Origin: Pseudomonas segetis
GTDB lineage: Bacteria; Pseudomonadota; Gammaproteobacteria; Pseudomonadales; Pseudomonadaceae
NCBI RefSeq assembly: GCF_900188155.1
Contig: NZ_FZOG01000004.1
Location: 62,001-126,000, forward strand
DNA: 64,000 nt
Direction of reading: 5' to 3'
In this document: piece by piece, positions 10,221 through 21,290 of the stretch
Layout of the letters: the number at the start of each line of letters is the position of its first letter
Numbering within the stretch: the stretch's first letter is position 1
Notes under the pieces: model-generated
The model's database searches: none
The model's input: only the letters and a program-made list of their open reading frames with translations
Told to the model about the DNA's origin: nothing
Made by a program: the position numbers and the translations under genes

Positions 10221-11885
10221 ATGCCGTATTACCAGCAGCCTCTCGATGTTACTGCCCAGCCCATTTGGCAAGCGCTCCAGGCACATCGAACCAGCTTGCA
10301 GAACTTCAGCATGCGCGAAGCATTCGCCAACGACCCCCAGCGTTTCTCGACTTTCAGCCTGAGCGGTTGTGGCCTGTTCCTCGACTATTCGAAGAACCTG
10401 ATGACCACTGAAACCCGCGACCTGCTGGTCAAGCTGGCACGCGATGTTGACCTGCAAGCCGCCATCGATGCCATGTTCCGCGGCGAACACCTCAATGCCT
10501 CCGAAGGCCGTCCCGCCCTGCATACCGCCCTGCGCCGCCCTATCGGCGACAAGGTGCTGGTCGAGGGCGTCGATGTCATGCCTCAGGTCCAACAGGTACT
10601 CAACAAGATGACCGCTTTGGTTGGCAGCGTGCATGACGGCCTGTGGCGCGGTTACACCGACAAGCCAATCACCGACGTGGTCAACATCGGCATCGGTGGC
10701 TCCTTCCTCGGCCCGCAACTGGTCTCCGAAGCCTTGCTGCCCTTTGCCCAGCGCGGCGTACGCTGTCACTACCTGGCCAATATCGACGGCAGCTCATTTC
10801 ACGACCTTGCAGCCAAGCTGCGCGCCGAAACCACACTGTTTATCGTCTCGTCAAAATCGTTCAGCACCCTGGAAACCCTGAAGAACGCGCAAGCGGCGCG
10901 GGCCTGGTACCTGGCCCAAGGCGGCAGCGAGGCGGAGCTCTACCGCCACTTCATTGCGGTGTCGAGCAACACCACGGCCGCCGTGGCCTTTGGCATTCGC
11001 GAAGAAAACATCTTCCCGATGTGGGATTGGGTAGGCGGTCGTTACTCGCTGTGGTCGGCGATTGGCTTGCCGATTGCGATGACCATCGGCATGTCCAACT
11101 TCAAGGAATTACTCTCCGGTGCCTACAGCATGGACCGGCACTTCCAGACTGCGCCGTTTGAACAGAACATGCCGGTTCTCATGGCGTTGCTCGGTGTCTG
11201 GTATGGCAACTTCTGGGGTGCCCAGAGCCAGGCGATCCTGCCGTACGACCACTATTTGCGCAACATCACCAAGCACTTGCAGCAGCTCGACATGGAGTCC
11301 AACGGCAAGTCGGTGATGCAAGATGGCAACCCGGTGAACTGTGCGACAGGCCCGGTGATCTGGGGCGGCGTCGGCTGTAATGGCCAGCATGCCTATCACC
11401 AACTATTGCATCAGGGCACCCTACTGATTCCGGCAGACTTCATCGTGCCAGTGGTCAGCTATAACCCCGTGGCCGACCATCACCAATGGCTGTACGCCAA
11501 CTGCCTGTCGCAAAGCCAGGCACTGATGCTCGGCAAGAGCTTTAGCGAAGCCCAGGCCGAGCTGCGTAACCAGGGCATGGATGAGGCTAAGATCGCCGAA
11601 CTGGCGCCGCACAAGGTGATTCCCGGCAACCGCCCCAGCAACACCTTGGTGCTGGAGCGTATCAGCCCACGTCGCCTCGGCGCGCTGGTTGCCTTGTATG
11701 AACACAAAGTCTTCACCCAAAGCGTTATCTGGGGCATCAACGCCTTCGATCAGTGGGGTGTGGAACTGGGCAAGGAACTGGGCAAGGGGGTTTATTCGCG
11801 CCTGACGGGCACCGAGCAGAATGGCGCAGAAGACGCCTCGACCCAAGGCTTGATCGACTTCTTCCGCGCCAGGCATCGCGGCTAA
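10221..11885 (+). CDS. pgi: Glucose-6-phosphate isomerase
   Basis: This 554-aa enzyme interconverts glucose-6-phosphate and fructose-6-phosphate. The PGI signatures are present: [30 protein letters not shown] and the C-terminal [14 protein letters not shown] chose ATG 10221 ([11 protein letters not shown]), 554 aa, the usual family length, with AAAAGGAAG about ten bases upstream. An in-frame extension to 10128 would add 31 poorly protein-like residues. A strong terminator follows. Confidence 0.96.
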   Translation: MPYYQQPLDVTAQPIWQALQAHRTSLQNFSMREAFANDPQRFSTFSLSGCGLFLDYSKNLMTTETRDLLVKLARDVDLQAAIDAMFRGEHLNASEGRPALHTALRRPIGDKVLVEGVDVMPQVQQVLNKMTALVGSVHDGLWRGYTDKPITDVVNIGIGGSFLGPQLVSEALLPFAQRGVRCHYLANIDGSSFHDLAAKLRAETTLFIVSSKSFSTLETLKNAQAARAWYLAQGGSEAELYRHFIAVSSNTTAAVAFGIREENIFPMWDWVGGRYSLWSAIGLPIAMTIGMSNFKELLSGAYSMDRHFQTAPFEQNMPVLMALLGVWYGNFWGAQSQAILPYDHYLRNITKHLQQLDMESNGKSVMQDGNPVNCATGPVIWGGVGCNGQHAYHQLLHQGTLLIPADFIVPVVSYNPVADHHQWLYANCLSQSQALMLGKSFSEAQAELRNQGMDEAKIAELAPHKVIPGNRPSNTLVLERISPRRLGALVALYEHKVFTQSVIWGINAFDQWGVELGKELGKGVYSRLTGTEQNGAEDASTQGLIDFFRARHRG

Positions 11886-11908
11886 ATGCGTCTTGCAGCT
11901 CCCCATAG

Positions 11909-11933
11909 ACCCCGGCAATTGCCGGGGTTTTGC
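11909..11933 (+). terminator. Terminator after pgi
   Basis: ACCCCGGCAATTGCCGGGGT is a perfect palindrome followed by TTT, 24 bases after the pgi stop. It can act as a rho-independent terminator. Confidence 0.85.
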
Positions 11934-12036
11934 TTATCCGCACAAAGATTGTATGCAGAGGTTACCGCCTGGCCTTGAGCGCCATACCTATCGACAATCA
12001 CTGCTCATGGGGTGCTAACCTAAAACAATCGCGGAT

Positions 12037-12050
12037 AAAAAAATAAGGAG
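12037..12050 (+). promoter_or_regulatory. CA-type Hfq/Crc motif overlapping the acs ribosome binding site
   Basis: AAAAAAATAAGGAG carries an A-rich AANAANAA-type element fused to the Shine-Dalgarno (AAGGAG), seven bases before the acs ATG. In Pseudomonas such motifs allow Hfq/Crc to block translation until CrcZ accumulates. Confidence 0.5.
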
Positions 12051-12056
12051 CCCGCC

Positions 12057-13994
<1,938 letters not shown>

Positions 13995-14101
13995 AGGTCA
14001 GGCGCGCGCCCCGTTGAAACCCATTGCCAGGTTTTAAGGGGGCCAAGCGCCATATTGCCGTCTATCTTGTAGCCCTGGCGGATAAACCGCACACTTGCGC
14101 C

Positions 14102-14974
14102 ATGGAATATATTCGCCGAAAAATCGAAACTCAGGTTCTAGGGCTCAGCGGCATAGCGCTGGGGCAAATCGACTTTGAGAATCCCAAGGGCGACCCCGGC
14201 CTATTTGGCCCCGAATCGATCAGCTGGCAGGTGCATGGCGACTTCACCAGCATGCTGGTCGGCGGTATCAGTGCCCTGTTATTGCAGGCGCTGCATCCAT
14301 TGGCCCTGGCTGGGGTGTGGGATCATTCGAACTTTCGTGAAGACTTGCTTGGCCGCTTGCGACGTACCGGCCAGTTCATATCCGGCACCACCTTCGGCGC
14401 CAAGGCCGATGCCGACTGGTTGATCGAAAAGGTCAAGACCATTCACTTGCACGTCACAGGTGTTGCCCCCGACGGACGCCCTTACGCGGCCAGCGACCCG
14501 CAGCTTCTGACCTGGGTTCACGTGGCCGAAGTGCACAGTTTTCTGCAGTCGCACCTGCGCTACCGCAACCCGTATTTATCCGGCGCGGACCAAGACCGCT
14601 ACTACGCCGAAGTGGCACTGATTGCCGAACGGCTGGGCGCAACCGAGGTTCCGCGTTCACGTGCAGCAATTACCCAGTACCTCGAAGACATACGACCGCA
14701 GTTACTGTGCGATGAGCGCTCACTGGAAATTCTGCGAATCCTGCTCAATGCCCCCGCGCCAAGCGTGCTCGCGGGATTTGCCGCAAAGCTCTTTATGCAA
14801 GGCGGCATTGACCTGCTGCCGGGCTGGGCCCAGGACATGCTGGGACAGTCAGTCAGCAAGCGACGAAGCCGCCTGATTCGTCTGGGCATCCACCGCCTTG
14901 CGCCTCTGCTGCGCTGGGCTGTACGCAACGGTTCGATACATCGCGCGCGCCGCCGCCTGGGCATTGCCAACTAA
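14102..14974 (+). CDS. DUF2236 / MpaB-family oxygenase-like protein
   Basis: This protein of 290 aa belongs to the DUF2236 family, which includes MpaB and the latex-clearing protein Lcp. It shows the characteristic ALHPLALAGVWDHSNF and GTTFG stretches and a later WVHVAEVHSF. Some relatives bind haem b, but no function can be assigned here. ATG 14102 (MEYIRRKIETQ) is the preferred start. An upstream TTG at 14024 in the same frame adds 26 residues without family similarity. No strong ribosome binding site is seen. The gene lies between acs and a thiolase gene without visible coupling. Confidence 0.85.
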   Translation: MEYIRRKIETQVLGLSGIALGQIDFENPKGDPGLFGPESISWQVHGDFTSMLVGGISALLLQALHPLALAGVWDHSNFREDLLGRLRRTGQFISGTTFGAKADADWLIEKVKTIHLHVTGVAPDGRPYAASDPQLLTWVHVAEVHSFLQSHLRYRNPYLSGADQDRYYAEVALIAERLGATEVPRSRAAITQYLEDIRPQLLCDERSLEILRILLNAPAPSVLAGFAAKLFMQGGIDLLPGWAQDMLGQSVSKRRSRLIRLGIHRLAPLLRWAVRNGSIHRARRRLGIAN

Positions 14975-15068
14975 GCTCAAGGCTGGTCGCACTTCCAGGC
15001 GATGTGCCAACATAGGGCCCATCCACGCACCAGCGCCCACTACGGCACATGCGTAAATCCGAAATTAC

Positions 15069-15094
15069 GGTGAACAAGCCTCGCCTTGTTCACC
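15069..15094 (+). repeat. Inverted repeat in the leader of the thiolase gene
   Basis: GGTGAACAAG (15069-15078) and CTTGTTCACC (15085-15094) are perfect 10-base arms with a six-base loop. They lie 23 bases before the thiolase ATG. It could be an operator for a dimeric repressor or an mRNA hairpin near the ribosome binding site. It lacks a following T run, so it is not a normal terminator. Confidence 0.6.
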
Positions 15095-15116
15095 CTTTGG
15101 AAATGAGGACAGAACC

Positions 15117-16298
15117 ATGCAAGAAGTCGTAATTGTCGCCGCCACACGTACAGCCATTGGTAGCTTTCAAGGTGCGCTGTCGGGCATTCCAGCGCCAGAA
15201 CTGGGCGCAGCAGTGATCCGTCGCCTGATCGAGCAAACCGGACTGCCCGCCGCAGAAGTCGATGAAGTCATCCTCGGCCAAGTGCTGACCGCAGCCTCGG
15301 GGCAAAACCCCGCCCGCCAGGCCGCGATCCTTGCCGGGCTGCCAAATGCAGTACCGGCGCTGACCCTGAACAAGGTCTGCGGCTCTGGCCTCAAGGCCCT
15401 GCATCTGAGTGCCCAGGCGATTCGCTGCGGTGATGCCGAGGTGATCATTGCCGGCGGCATGGAAAACATGAGCCTGGCGCCGTACGTCATGCCGGGCGCT
15501 CGCACTGGCTTGCGCATGGGCCACGCAAAGATTATCGACAGCATGATTACCGACGGTCTTTGGGATGCGTTCAACGACTACCACATGGGTATCACCGCCG
15601 AAAACCTGGTCGAGAAATATGACATCAGCCGCGAGCAGCAAGATGCGTTCGCTGCCGCGTCGCAACAAAAAGCAGTGGCGGCCGCCGAAGCCGGACGCTT
15701 TGAGGCTGAAATCACTCCGATCATGATCCCCCAGCGCAAGGGCGATCCAATTGCCTTCGCCAAGGATGAAGGCCCGCGTGACGGAGTGACTGCCGAATCA
15801 CTGGGCAAACTCAAGCCCGCGTTCAAAAAGGACGGCACGGTAACAGCAGGCAATGCCTCGAGCCTCAACGATGGCGCGGCAGCGGTCATGTTGATGAGTG
15901 CTGACAAAGCCAAGGCACTGGGCTTGCCTGTGCTGGCACGTATCGCCAGCTATGCCAATGCGGGTGTAGACCCGGCGATCATGGGCATAGGCCCGGTTTC
16001 GGCCACCCGTCGCTGCCTGGAGAAAGCCAACTGGGCAATTGAAGACCTCGACCTTGTCGAAGCCAACGAGGCCTTTGCCGCGCAAGCCCTCTCGGTTAAC
16101 AAGGAGTTGGGCTGGGATGCACAGAAGGTCAACGTTAACGGTGGCGCCATTGCCCTCGGCCATCCGATTGGTGCATCCGGCTGCCGGGTGTTGGTGACCT
16201 TGCTGCACGAAATGATCAAGCGTGATGCCAAAAAAGGCCTGGCCACCCTCTGCATTGGTGGCGGCCAGGGTGTTGCCCTTGCCATTGAACGCGATTAA
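15117..16298 (+). CDS. atoB: Acetyl-CoA C-acetyltransferase (thiolase)
   Basis: This 393-aa thiolase of the biosynthetic/acetoacetyl-CoA type has the nucleophilic cysteine in [13 protein letters not shown], the ENMS motif, the histidine in [15 protein letters not shown] and the second cysteine in LCIGGGQG. Length is exactly typical. It joins or splits two acetyl-CoA units, feeding short-chain acyl metabolism. No hydroxyacyl dehydrogenase or CoA-transferase gene is adjacent, so the physiological direction is unclear. A palindrome lies just upstream and a strong terminator downstream, so it is probably a single-gene unit. Confidence 0.92.
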   Translation: MQEVVIVAATRTAIGSFQGALSGIPAPELGAAVIRRLIEQTGLPAAEVDEVILGQVLTAASGQNPARQAAILAGLPNAVPALTLNKVCGSGLKALHLSAQAIRCGDAEVIIAGGMENMSLAPYVMPGARTGLRMGHAKIIDSMITDGLWDAFNDYHMGITAENLVEKYDISREQQDAFAAASQQKAVAAAEAGRFEAEITPIMIPQRKGDPIAFAKDEGPRDGVTAESLGKLKPAFKKDGTVTAGNASSLNDGAAAVMLMSADKAKALGLPVLARIASYANAGVDPAIMGIGPVSATRRCLEKANWAIEDLDLVEANEAFAAQALSVNKELGWDAQKVNVNGGAIALGHPIGASGCRVLVTLLHEMIKRDAKKGLATLCIGGGQGVALAIERD

Positions 16299-16315
16299 GT
16301 AACACCCTTCGCCTA

Positions 16316-16350
16316 AATGCCGGTGCTGTTGCTCAGCACCGGCATTTTTA
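16316..16350 (+). terminator. Terminator after the thiolase gene
   Basis: AATGCCGGTGCTG (16316-16328) pairs with CAGCACCGGCATT (16334-16346), followed by TTTTA. This is a strong rho-independent terminator. Confidence 0.92.
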
Positions 16351-16389
16351 TTGATAAACTAGCCTACTTCCCTTCTTGAGTCGTCGCGC

Positions 16390-17406
16390 ATGTCCGCTCT
16401 CACATTGGCGCTGCGCGCCGCACTGGCAACCCGCCAACCCTTGATCGAACAGCTGCACAGCCAGGGCACCGACTGTTATCGCCTGTTCCACGGCAGCCAG
16501 GAAGGCGCCGGTGGCTTGACAATAGACCGCTACGGCCCGCAACTGTTGGTTCAGAGCTTTCATCAGAGTCTGGCGACAGAAGAACTCCTGCAGCTCGCGG
16601 ATACGTGCAATGAGTTTCTCGACCAGCCGCTACTGCTGGTCTACAACGACCGCTCGAAGGGTAATTCGCGGATCGACCGCCAGGACCCGGTATATAAGGC
16701 CCAAGACGCAGCACTCGAAGATCTGATCGGTCACGAATGGGGGCTTAACTACCGGGTGCGCGGACGCCACGCCGGGCAGGACCCGCTGCTGTTTCTCGAC
16801 CTGCGCAACACGCGCGGCTGGGTCAAGCAACACAGCGCAAGTAAAAGCGTGCTCAACCTCTTCGCCTACACCTGTGGCGTTGGCTTGGCTGCAGCCGCTG
16901 GCGGGGCTAAAAGCGTTACCAACCTGGACTTCGCCGAAGGCAACCTGGCCGTTGGCCGTGAAAATGGTGCGCTCAACCCGCAGTTGCTGCCCATGCAGTT
17001 TATTCAATCGGATTATTTCCCGGCTATCCGCCAGCTCGCAGGCTTGCCTATTGCCCAGCGCCGTGGACAAAAACTGCCAAGTTATCCGCGACTCGCCCCA
17101 CAACAATTCGACCTGGTCTTGCTTGATCCTCCCGCGTGGGCCAAAAGTGCGTTCGGCACGGTCGACCTGCTGCGCGATTACCAAAGCCTGCTCAAGCCTG
17201 CGATCCTGGCCACTGCCGACAATGGCGTTCTGATCTGCTGTAACAATCTGGCCAAGGTGGCGATTAGCGACTGGCGCGAGCAAGTGCTGCGTTGCGCAAA
17301 CAAACTGGGGCGCCCCGTGCGTGACTGCCAAGTAATCAGCCCTGCAGCGGACTTTCCATCGACTGACGGCCAGCCGCCCCTGAAAACCCTGATCCTGCAG
17401 TTTTAA
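16390..17406 (+). CDS. Class I SAM-dependent rRNA-methyltransferase-like protein
   Basis: This 338-aa protein resembles the RlmI/RlmK class of rRNA cytosine-C5 and guanine methyltransferases. The N-terminal part has the GGLTIDRYG stretch. The Rossmann core shows LNLFAYTCGVGLAAAAGG for SAM binding. The catalytic region is FDLVLLDPPAWAKS. The exact target nucleotide cannot be read from the sequence, so no symbol is given. The gene has its own start just downstream of the thiolase terminator and is followed by the DUF748 gene after about 100 bases. Confidence 0.85.
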   Translation: MSALTLALRAALATRQPLIEQLHSQGTDCYRLFHGSQEGAGGLTIDRYGPQLLVQSFHQSLATEELLQLADTCNEFLDQPLLLVYNDRSKGNSRIDRQDPVYKAQDAALEDLIGHEWGLNYRVRGRHAGQDPLLFLDLRNTRGWVKQHSASKSVLNLFAYTCGVGLAAAAGGAKSVTNLDFAEGNLAVGRENGALNPQLLPMQFIQSDYFPAIRQLAGLPIAQRRGQKLPSYPRLAPQQFDLVLLDPPAWAKSAFGTVDLLRDYQSLLKPAILATADNGVLICCNNLAKVAISDWREQVLRCANKLGRPVRDCQVISPAADFPSTDGQPPLKTLILQF

Positions 17407-17508
17407 GCCATCGGCCGGTGCGGGCGAAAAGACGCACCGATTTCATTGAACCCATTCAGGCGTGCCATACTCATAAGCATTTCTTGACGGGACAGATGAC
17501 GCTTAGCT

Positions 17509-20500
17509 ATGTACAAAGGACTGAAATACACCGCTGGCACCCTTATCTTTGGCATCGGCCTGTATGCCTTGCTGGGTTTTTTGATCATTCCGGGCGTCGG
17601 CCTGCGCGTGATCAATCAACAGCTGGCACAGTACGCCACCCAACCGGCCAAGCTCGAACGCATGCAGTTCAACCCCTTCAGTCTGGAACTGAAGCTCTGG
17701 GGCATGAGCATTGGCGCCGGAGAAACCAAGCACATTGCCTTCGAGCGCCTGTATGCCAATGTCGAGACCGACAGTGCCTGGACCAAAGCCCTGCACCTGG
17801 CTGACATTGAACTGGACAAAGCCCACAGCGAAATTCTTTTCGACAAGCAAGGCGGGCTGAACCTGACCCAATTGTTCAAGCTGCCGGAAAGCCAACAGCC
17901 TGAAGTTCAAGAGCCGCCCAGCGAACCCTTTCCAGTGCGTATCGACAGGATCAAGCTGGTTGACGGCTACCTGCACTTCCAGGATCTGCGCCCCAGCGAG
18001 CCGATCAATTTCGTATACGATGCGCTAAACCTTGAGCTGAACAACCTAAGCACCCTGCCCGATGACAACGCCGCGATGACCCTCGCGGCCACTGGCCCGC
18101 ACGGCGGGCGTATCGACTGGACCGGAAAAGTCAGCCTGGTGCCGATCACATCAACCGGCAGCATCAAGGTCACCGATGCTCAGATGCAAGGCTTCTGGCC
18201 CTATGTGCGCGATGCCGTGCCGCTTGATCTTGAAAAAGGCGTGCTCAGCCTGTCGAGCGACTACAGCCTCGACCTGTCCAAAAGTACGGAGCTGCGCCTG
18301 GACAAGATCAAGCTGAAAGTCTCACCCTTCGCCATCAAGGCGCCAGACGGCCGTCCACTGGTTAACCTTGAAAACCTTGAAGTCAGCGATACAACCCTCG
18401 ACCTGGCAAAGCAGGAAGTTGTAGTCGGCAAGATTCGTAGCCAGAAACTTGAAACCTGGGCCAGCCGCGAAGCCGATGGCGAGCTCGATTGGCAAAAACT
18501 CTTTGCCAGCCAGCCTGCGCTGAAGAAAACCCCGGAAAAACCAGCAGCTGCGCCAACCGCCGAACCAACTGACACGGCGGCGAGCAAGGCAGAAACCGCA
18601 CAGTCCGTGGCCGAAGTTGCGCCAAGCAGCGAACCCGCCCCGGCAGACAAGGATGCAGCGAAATCCGCCAACACGCCTGCCACCACAGACAAAGCCAGCC
18701 AAGGTGAACAGCTTGCTTCCACCCCGCAAACCAAGCCCGCTGCAAAGGCTGACACCCAGCCCGAAGCAGGCAAGCCCTGGATCGTGCTGCTCAAGGATGT
18801 GCAGCTACGCGACTATCAGGTGCATCTGGCCGACAAAGTGCCTGAAAAAGACCTGGCCCTCGAGCTTGGCCCGCTCAATCTGGACATCAAGAACTTCAAC
18901 AGCCAGGGCACCACGCCGTTCGATATCAAGCTCGACACCGGCATAGGCAAGCAAGGCAAGCTCCAGGCAGAAGGTAAGGTTCAGCTGACGCCAACCACCG
19001 CCAACCTGAACGTCACCACCAACAATATCGACCTGCGCGTGGCGCAAGCCTACATGGACCCATTTGTGCGCCTGGAACTGCGCAGCGGCATGCTTGGCAG
19101 CCAGTTGAATGTTGCGCTGACCAGCACCGACCCATTGCAACTGAGCGTTACCGGTAACGCCCAAGTGACCCAGCTGCACACCCTCGACACCATCAAGCAG
19201 CGCGACTTTGTGCGCTGGAAAACCCTTGATCTTACCGGTGTTAATTATCAGCACGGCGACAGCCTGAGCATCGACAAAGTCAGCCTGGACAACCCTTATG
19301 CGCGCTTTTTGATCAACGAGGACCTGACCACCAACGTCGGTGAACTGGTGATCCCACAACCTGCTGATCCCAATGCCAAAGCCGAACCGGCAGGCAAACC
19401 GCTGGGTATCCATATTGGCGCAATCAATATTGCCGATGGCTCGGCCAACTTTGCCGACTTCAGCCTGACACCCAACTTCGCCACAGCTATCCAGCAACTC
19501 AACGGCCAGATTGGCACCATCGATAGCCGGGCGCCCAAACCTGCAAAAATCAATATTGCCGGTAAAGTCGACAAATACGCCCCCGTTAGCATCAAAGGCA
19601 GCCTGAATCCTTTTGATCCGCTGGCCAGCCTCGATATCGCGACCCAGTTCAAGCGCGTCGAGCTCACCACGCTTACGCCCTACTCCGGCAAGTTTGCCGG
19701 TTATCGCATTCGCAAAGGCCGGCTCAACCTGGACCTGCATTACAAGATCAATAACGGCAAGCTCAATGCCGAAAACAGCGTGGTCGTAGAGCAACTGCAA
19801 CTGGGTGAAAAAGTAGACAGCCCAAGCGCCGTGGACCTGCCGATCAAACTGGCGGTGGCACTGCTCAAAGACAGCGATGGCAAGATATCCCTGGCACTAC
19901 CGGTTCAGGGCGATCTCAATAACCCGCAGTTCAGTGTGATGCCCATCGTCTGGCAGACCCTGCGCAACCTGGTGGTTCGCGCGGCAACTGCGCCCTTCAA
20001 GTTCATTGGCGGCCTGGTTGCCGGCGGCAGTGACGTCGACCTGAGCAATGTGCAGTTTGCCGCAGGCAGCAGCAAGCTCGACAAGTCCGCGAAAAGCTCC
20101 CTCGACACCCTGATCAAGGCCCTCGGCGAACGCCCTGCCTTGCGCCTGGAAGTGGAAGGCATGAGCGCGCAAACCGCTGACGGCCCTCTGCTGGCCGAAC
20201 AGCGGCTGCAAAGAGAATATCAATCGACTTACTACAAAATGCTCCAGCGCCGCGGTGATACCGTGCCTGCCGATCCCGACGAGCTTGAGGTGCCAGATGA
20301 CATCAAAGGCCCCATGCTCGAAGGCATTTACCGGGCTCGCCTGAAAAAGCAGCCCCCCGCGCAGTGGGCTGAACTGGATGACGAACAGCGCACCAAGATG
20401 CTCAGCGACGCAGTTCTCGCGCAATGGAGCACCAGCGAATTGTTGCTGCGCAAACTGGCGCAAGAACGCGCGGCTAGCATCAAGGATTACCTGGCCCAGA

Positions 20501-20601
20501 ACGGCCTGAGTGATGAGCGTATCTATCTGCTGGACGTTAGCTTGGGCAGTGCCGAAGCAGACGGCCGTGTAGCCACACCACTGCAACTGGGTAGCGAATG
20601 A
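17509..20601 (+). CDS. DUF748 (AsmA-like) envelope protein with OmpA-like end
   Basis: This large protein (1030 aa) has one N-terminal membrane anchor (about residues 8-30, GTLIFGIGLYALLGFLII), so most of it lies in the periplasm. Repeated beta-rich segments match the DUF748/AsmA-like family, thought to bridge the periplasm or affect outer-membrane assembly. A low-complexity Ala/Pro/Glu/Thr linker occupies about residues 338-424. Near residue 850, VQFAAGSSKLDKSAKSSLD resembles the start of an OmpA-type peptidoglycan-binding domain. The stop overlaps the next ORF by ATGA. The function is inferred from family only. Confidence 0.88.
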   Translation: MYKGLKYTAGTLIFGIGLYALLGFLIIPGVGLRVINQQLAQYATQPAKLERMQFNPFSLELKLWGMSIGAGETKHIAFERLYANVETDSAWTKALHLADIELDKAHSEILFDKQGGLNLTQLFKLPESQQPEVQEPPSEPFPVRIDRIKLVDGYLHFQDLRPSEPINFVYDALNLELNNLSTLPDDNAAMTLAATGPHGGRIDWTGKVSLVPITSTGSIKVTDAQMQGFWPYVRDAVPLDLEKGVLSLSSDYSLDLSKSTELRLDKIKLKVSPFAIKAPDGRPLVNLENLEVSDTTLDLAKQEVVVGKIRSQKLETWASREADGELDWQKLFASQPALKKTPEKPAAAPTAEPTDTAASKAETAQSVAEVAPSSEPAPADKDAAKSANTPATTDKASQGEQLASTPQTKPAAKADTQPEAGKPWIVLLKDVQLRDYQVHLADKVPEKDLALELGPLNLDIKNFNSQGTTPFDIKLDTGIGKQGKLQAEGKVQLTPTTANLNVTTNNIDLRVAQAYMDPFVRLELRSGMLGSQLNVALTSTDPLQLSVTGNAQVTQLHTLDTIKQRDFVRWKTLDLTGVNYQHGDSLSIDKVSLDNPYARFLINEDLTTNVGELVIPQPADPNAKAEPAGKPLGIHIGAINIADGSANFADFSLTPNFATAIQQLNGQIGTIDSRAPKPAKINIAGKVDKYAPVSIKGSLNPFDPLASLDIATQFKRVELTTLTPYSGKFAGYRIRKGRLNLDLHYKINNGKLNAENSVVVEQLQLGEKVDSPSAVDLPIKLAVALLKDSDGKISLALPVQGDLNNPQFSVMPIVWQTLRNLVVRAATAPFKFIGGLVAGGSDVDLSNVQFAAGSSKLDKSAKSSLDTLIKALGERPALRLEVEGMSAQTADGPLLAEQRLQREYQSTYYKMLQRRGDTVPADPDELEVPDDIKGPMLEGIYRARLKKQPPAQWAELDDEQRTKMLSDAVLAQWSTSELLLRKLAQERAASIKDYLAQNGLSDERIYLLDVSLGSAEADGRVATPLQLGSE

Positions 20602-20900
20602 CTGGAAAGTTGATGCAAAGCCTGATTCTGTTGGCGCTTGCGCTCAGCGCGGGTGTCGTCCATGCCGACGACACCATGCGTTGCGGCAGCCAATTGATCA
20701 GCACCGGGGACCGCGCATTCGAGGTCGAGAGCAAATGCGGAGCCCCGGCCTTTCGGGATGTAGTCGGCTACACCCTGGGCCCTTATGAGCGCCGCGAGAT
20801 GAAAATCGAGGAATGGGTCTATGGCCCCAACAACGGCGTAAACAGCATCCTCACATTCGAGGGCAGCCGCCTGCTGCGTATTGAGCGCAAGCGCCAATAG
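20598..20900 (+). CDS. Small secreted DUF2845 protein, copy 1
   Basis: This 100-aa protein has a signal peptide (SLILLALALSAGVVHA, cleavage predicted near ADD) and a DUF2845 body: MRCGSQLISTGD, VESKCGAPAFRD, IEEWVYGP and FEGSRLLRIERK. Two conserved cysteines probably form a disulfide in the periplasm. Its ATG overlaps the DUF748 stop, so the two are coupled. The function of the family is unknown. Confidence 0.88.
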   Translation: MTGKLMQSLILLALALSAGVVHADDTMRCGSQLISTGDRAFEVESKCGAPAFRDVVGYTLGPYERREMKIEEWVYGPNNGVNSILTFEGSRLLRIERKRQ

Positions 20901-20932
20901 AACTGCGCCCAATTTCTGGACAAGGAATAGAT

Positions 20933-21232
20933 GTGAAGCGATTTCTGGCAGCCTCGGTGTTACTCAGTTGCAGCAACCTGGTCTTGGCCGACAGCCTGCG
21001 TTGCGGCAGCGCTCTGGTCACCACTGACGACACGACCAGCGAAGTCTCCGCCAAGTGCGGCGAACCTGTCAGCCGCGACTTTCTCGGCTATAAACAAATC
21101 GTCGACTCATTCGGCTATACCAATGAGGTGGCCATTGAGGAGTGGGCTTACGGGCCGCGCAGCGGCATGTATCATTTTATTCGTTTTGAGGGCAACCGCT
21201 TAAAACGCATCACCAGTAAACGCGGTAACTGA
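20933..21232 (+). CDS. Small secreted DUF2845 protein, copy 2
   Basis: This 99-aa paralogue of the preceding gene has a signal peptide (FLAASVLLSCSNLVLA) and the same pattern: LRCGSALVTTDD, VSAKCGEPVSRDFLGY, IEEWAYGP and FEGNRLKRI. The start is GTG 20933, supported by AAGGA eight bases upstream. An ATG two bases earlier is immediately followed by a stop. A tandem duplication is the simplest origin, since the two copies keep spacing and both cysteines. It is probably co-transcribed with the DUF748 gene. Confidence 0.87.
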   Translation: MKRFLAASVLLSCSNLVLADSLRCGSALVTTDDTTSEVSAKCGEPVSRDFLGYKQIVDSFGYTNEVAIEEWAYGPRSGMYHFIRFEGNRLKRITSKRGN

Positions 21233-21290
21233 CAGCATAAACAGCGGGTGCTAGGCTCCAAGCCAAAATGCCATCACGGATCGATTGCTG

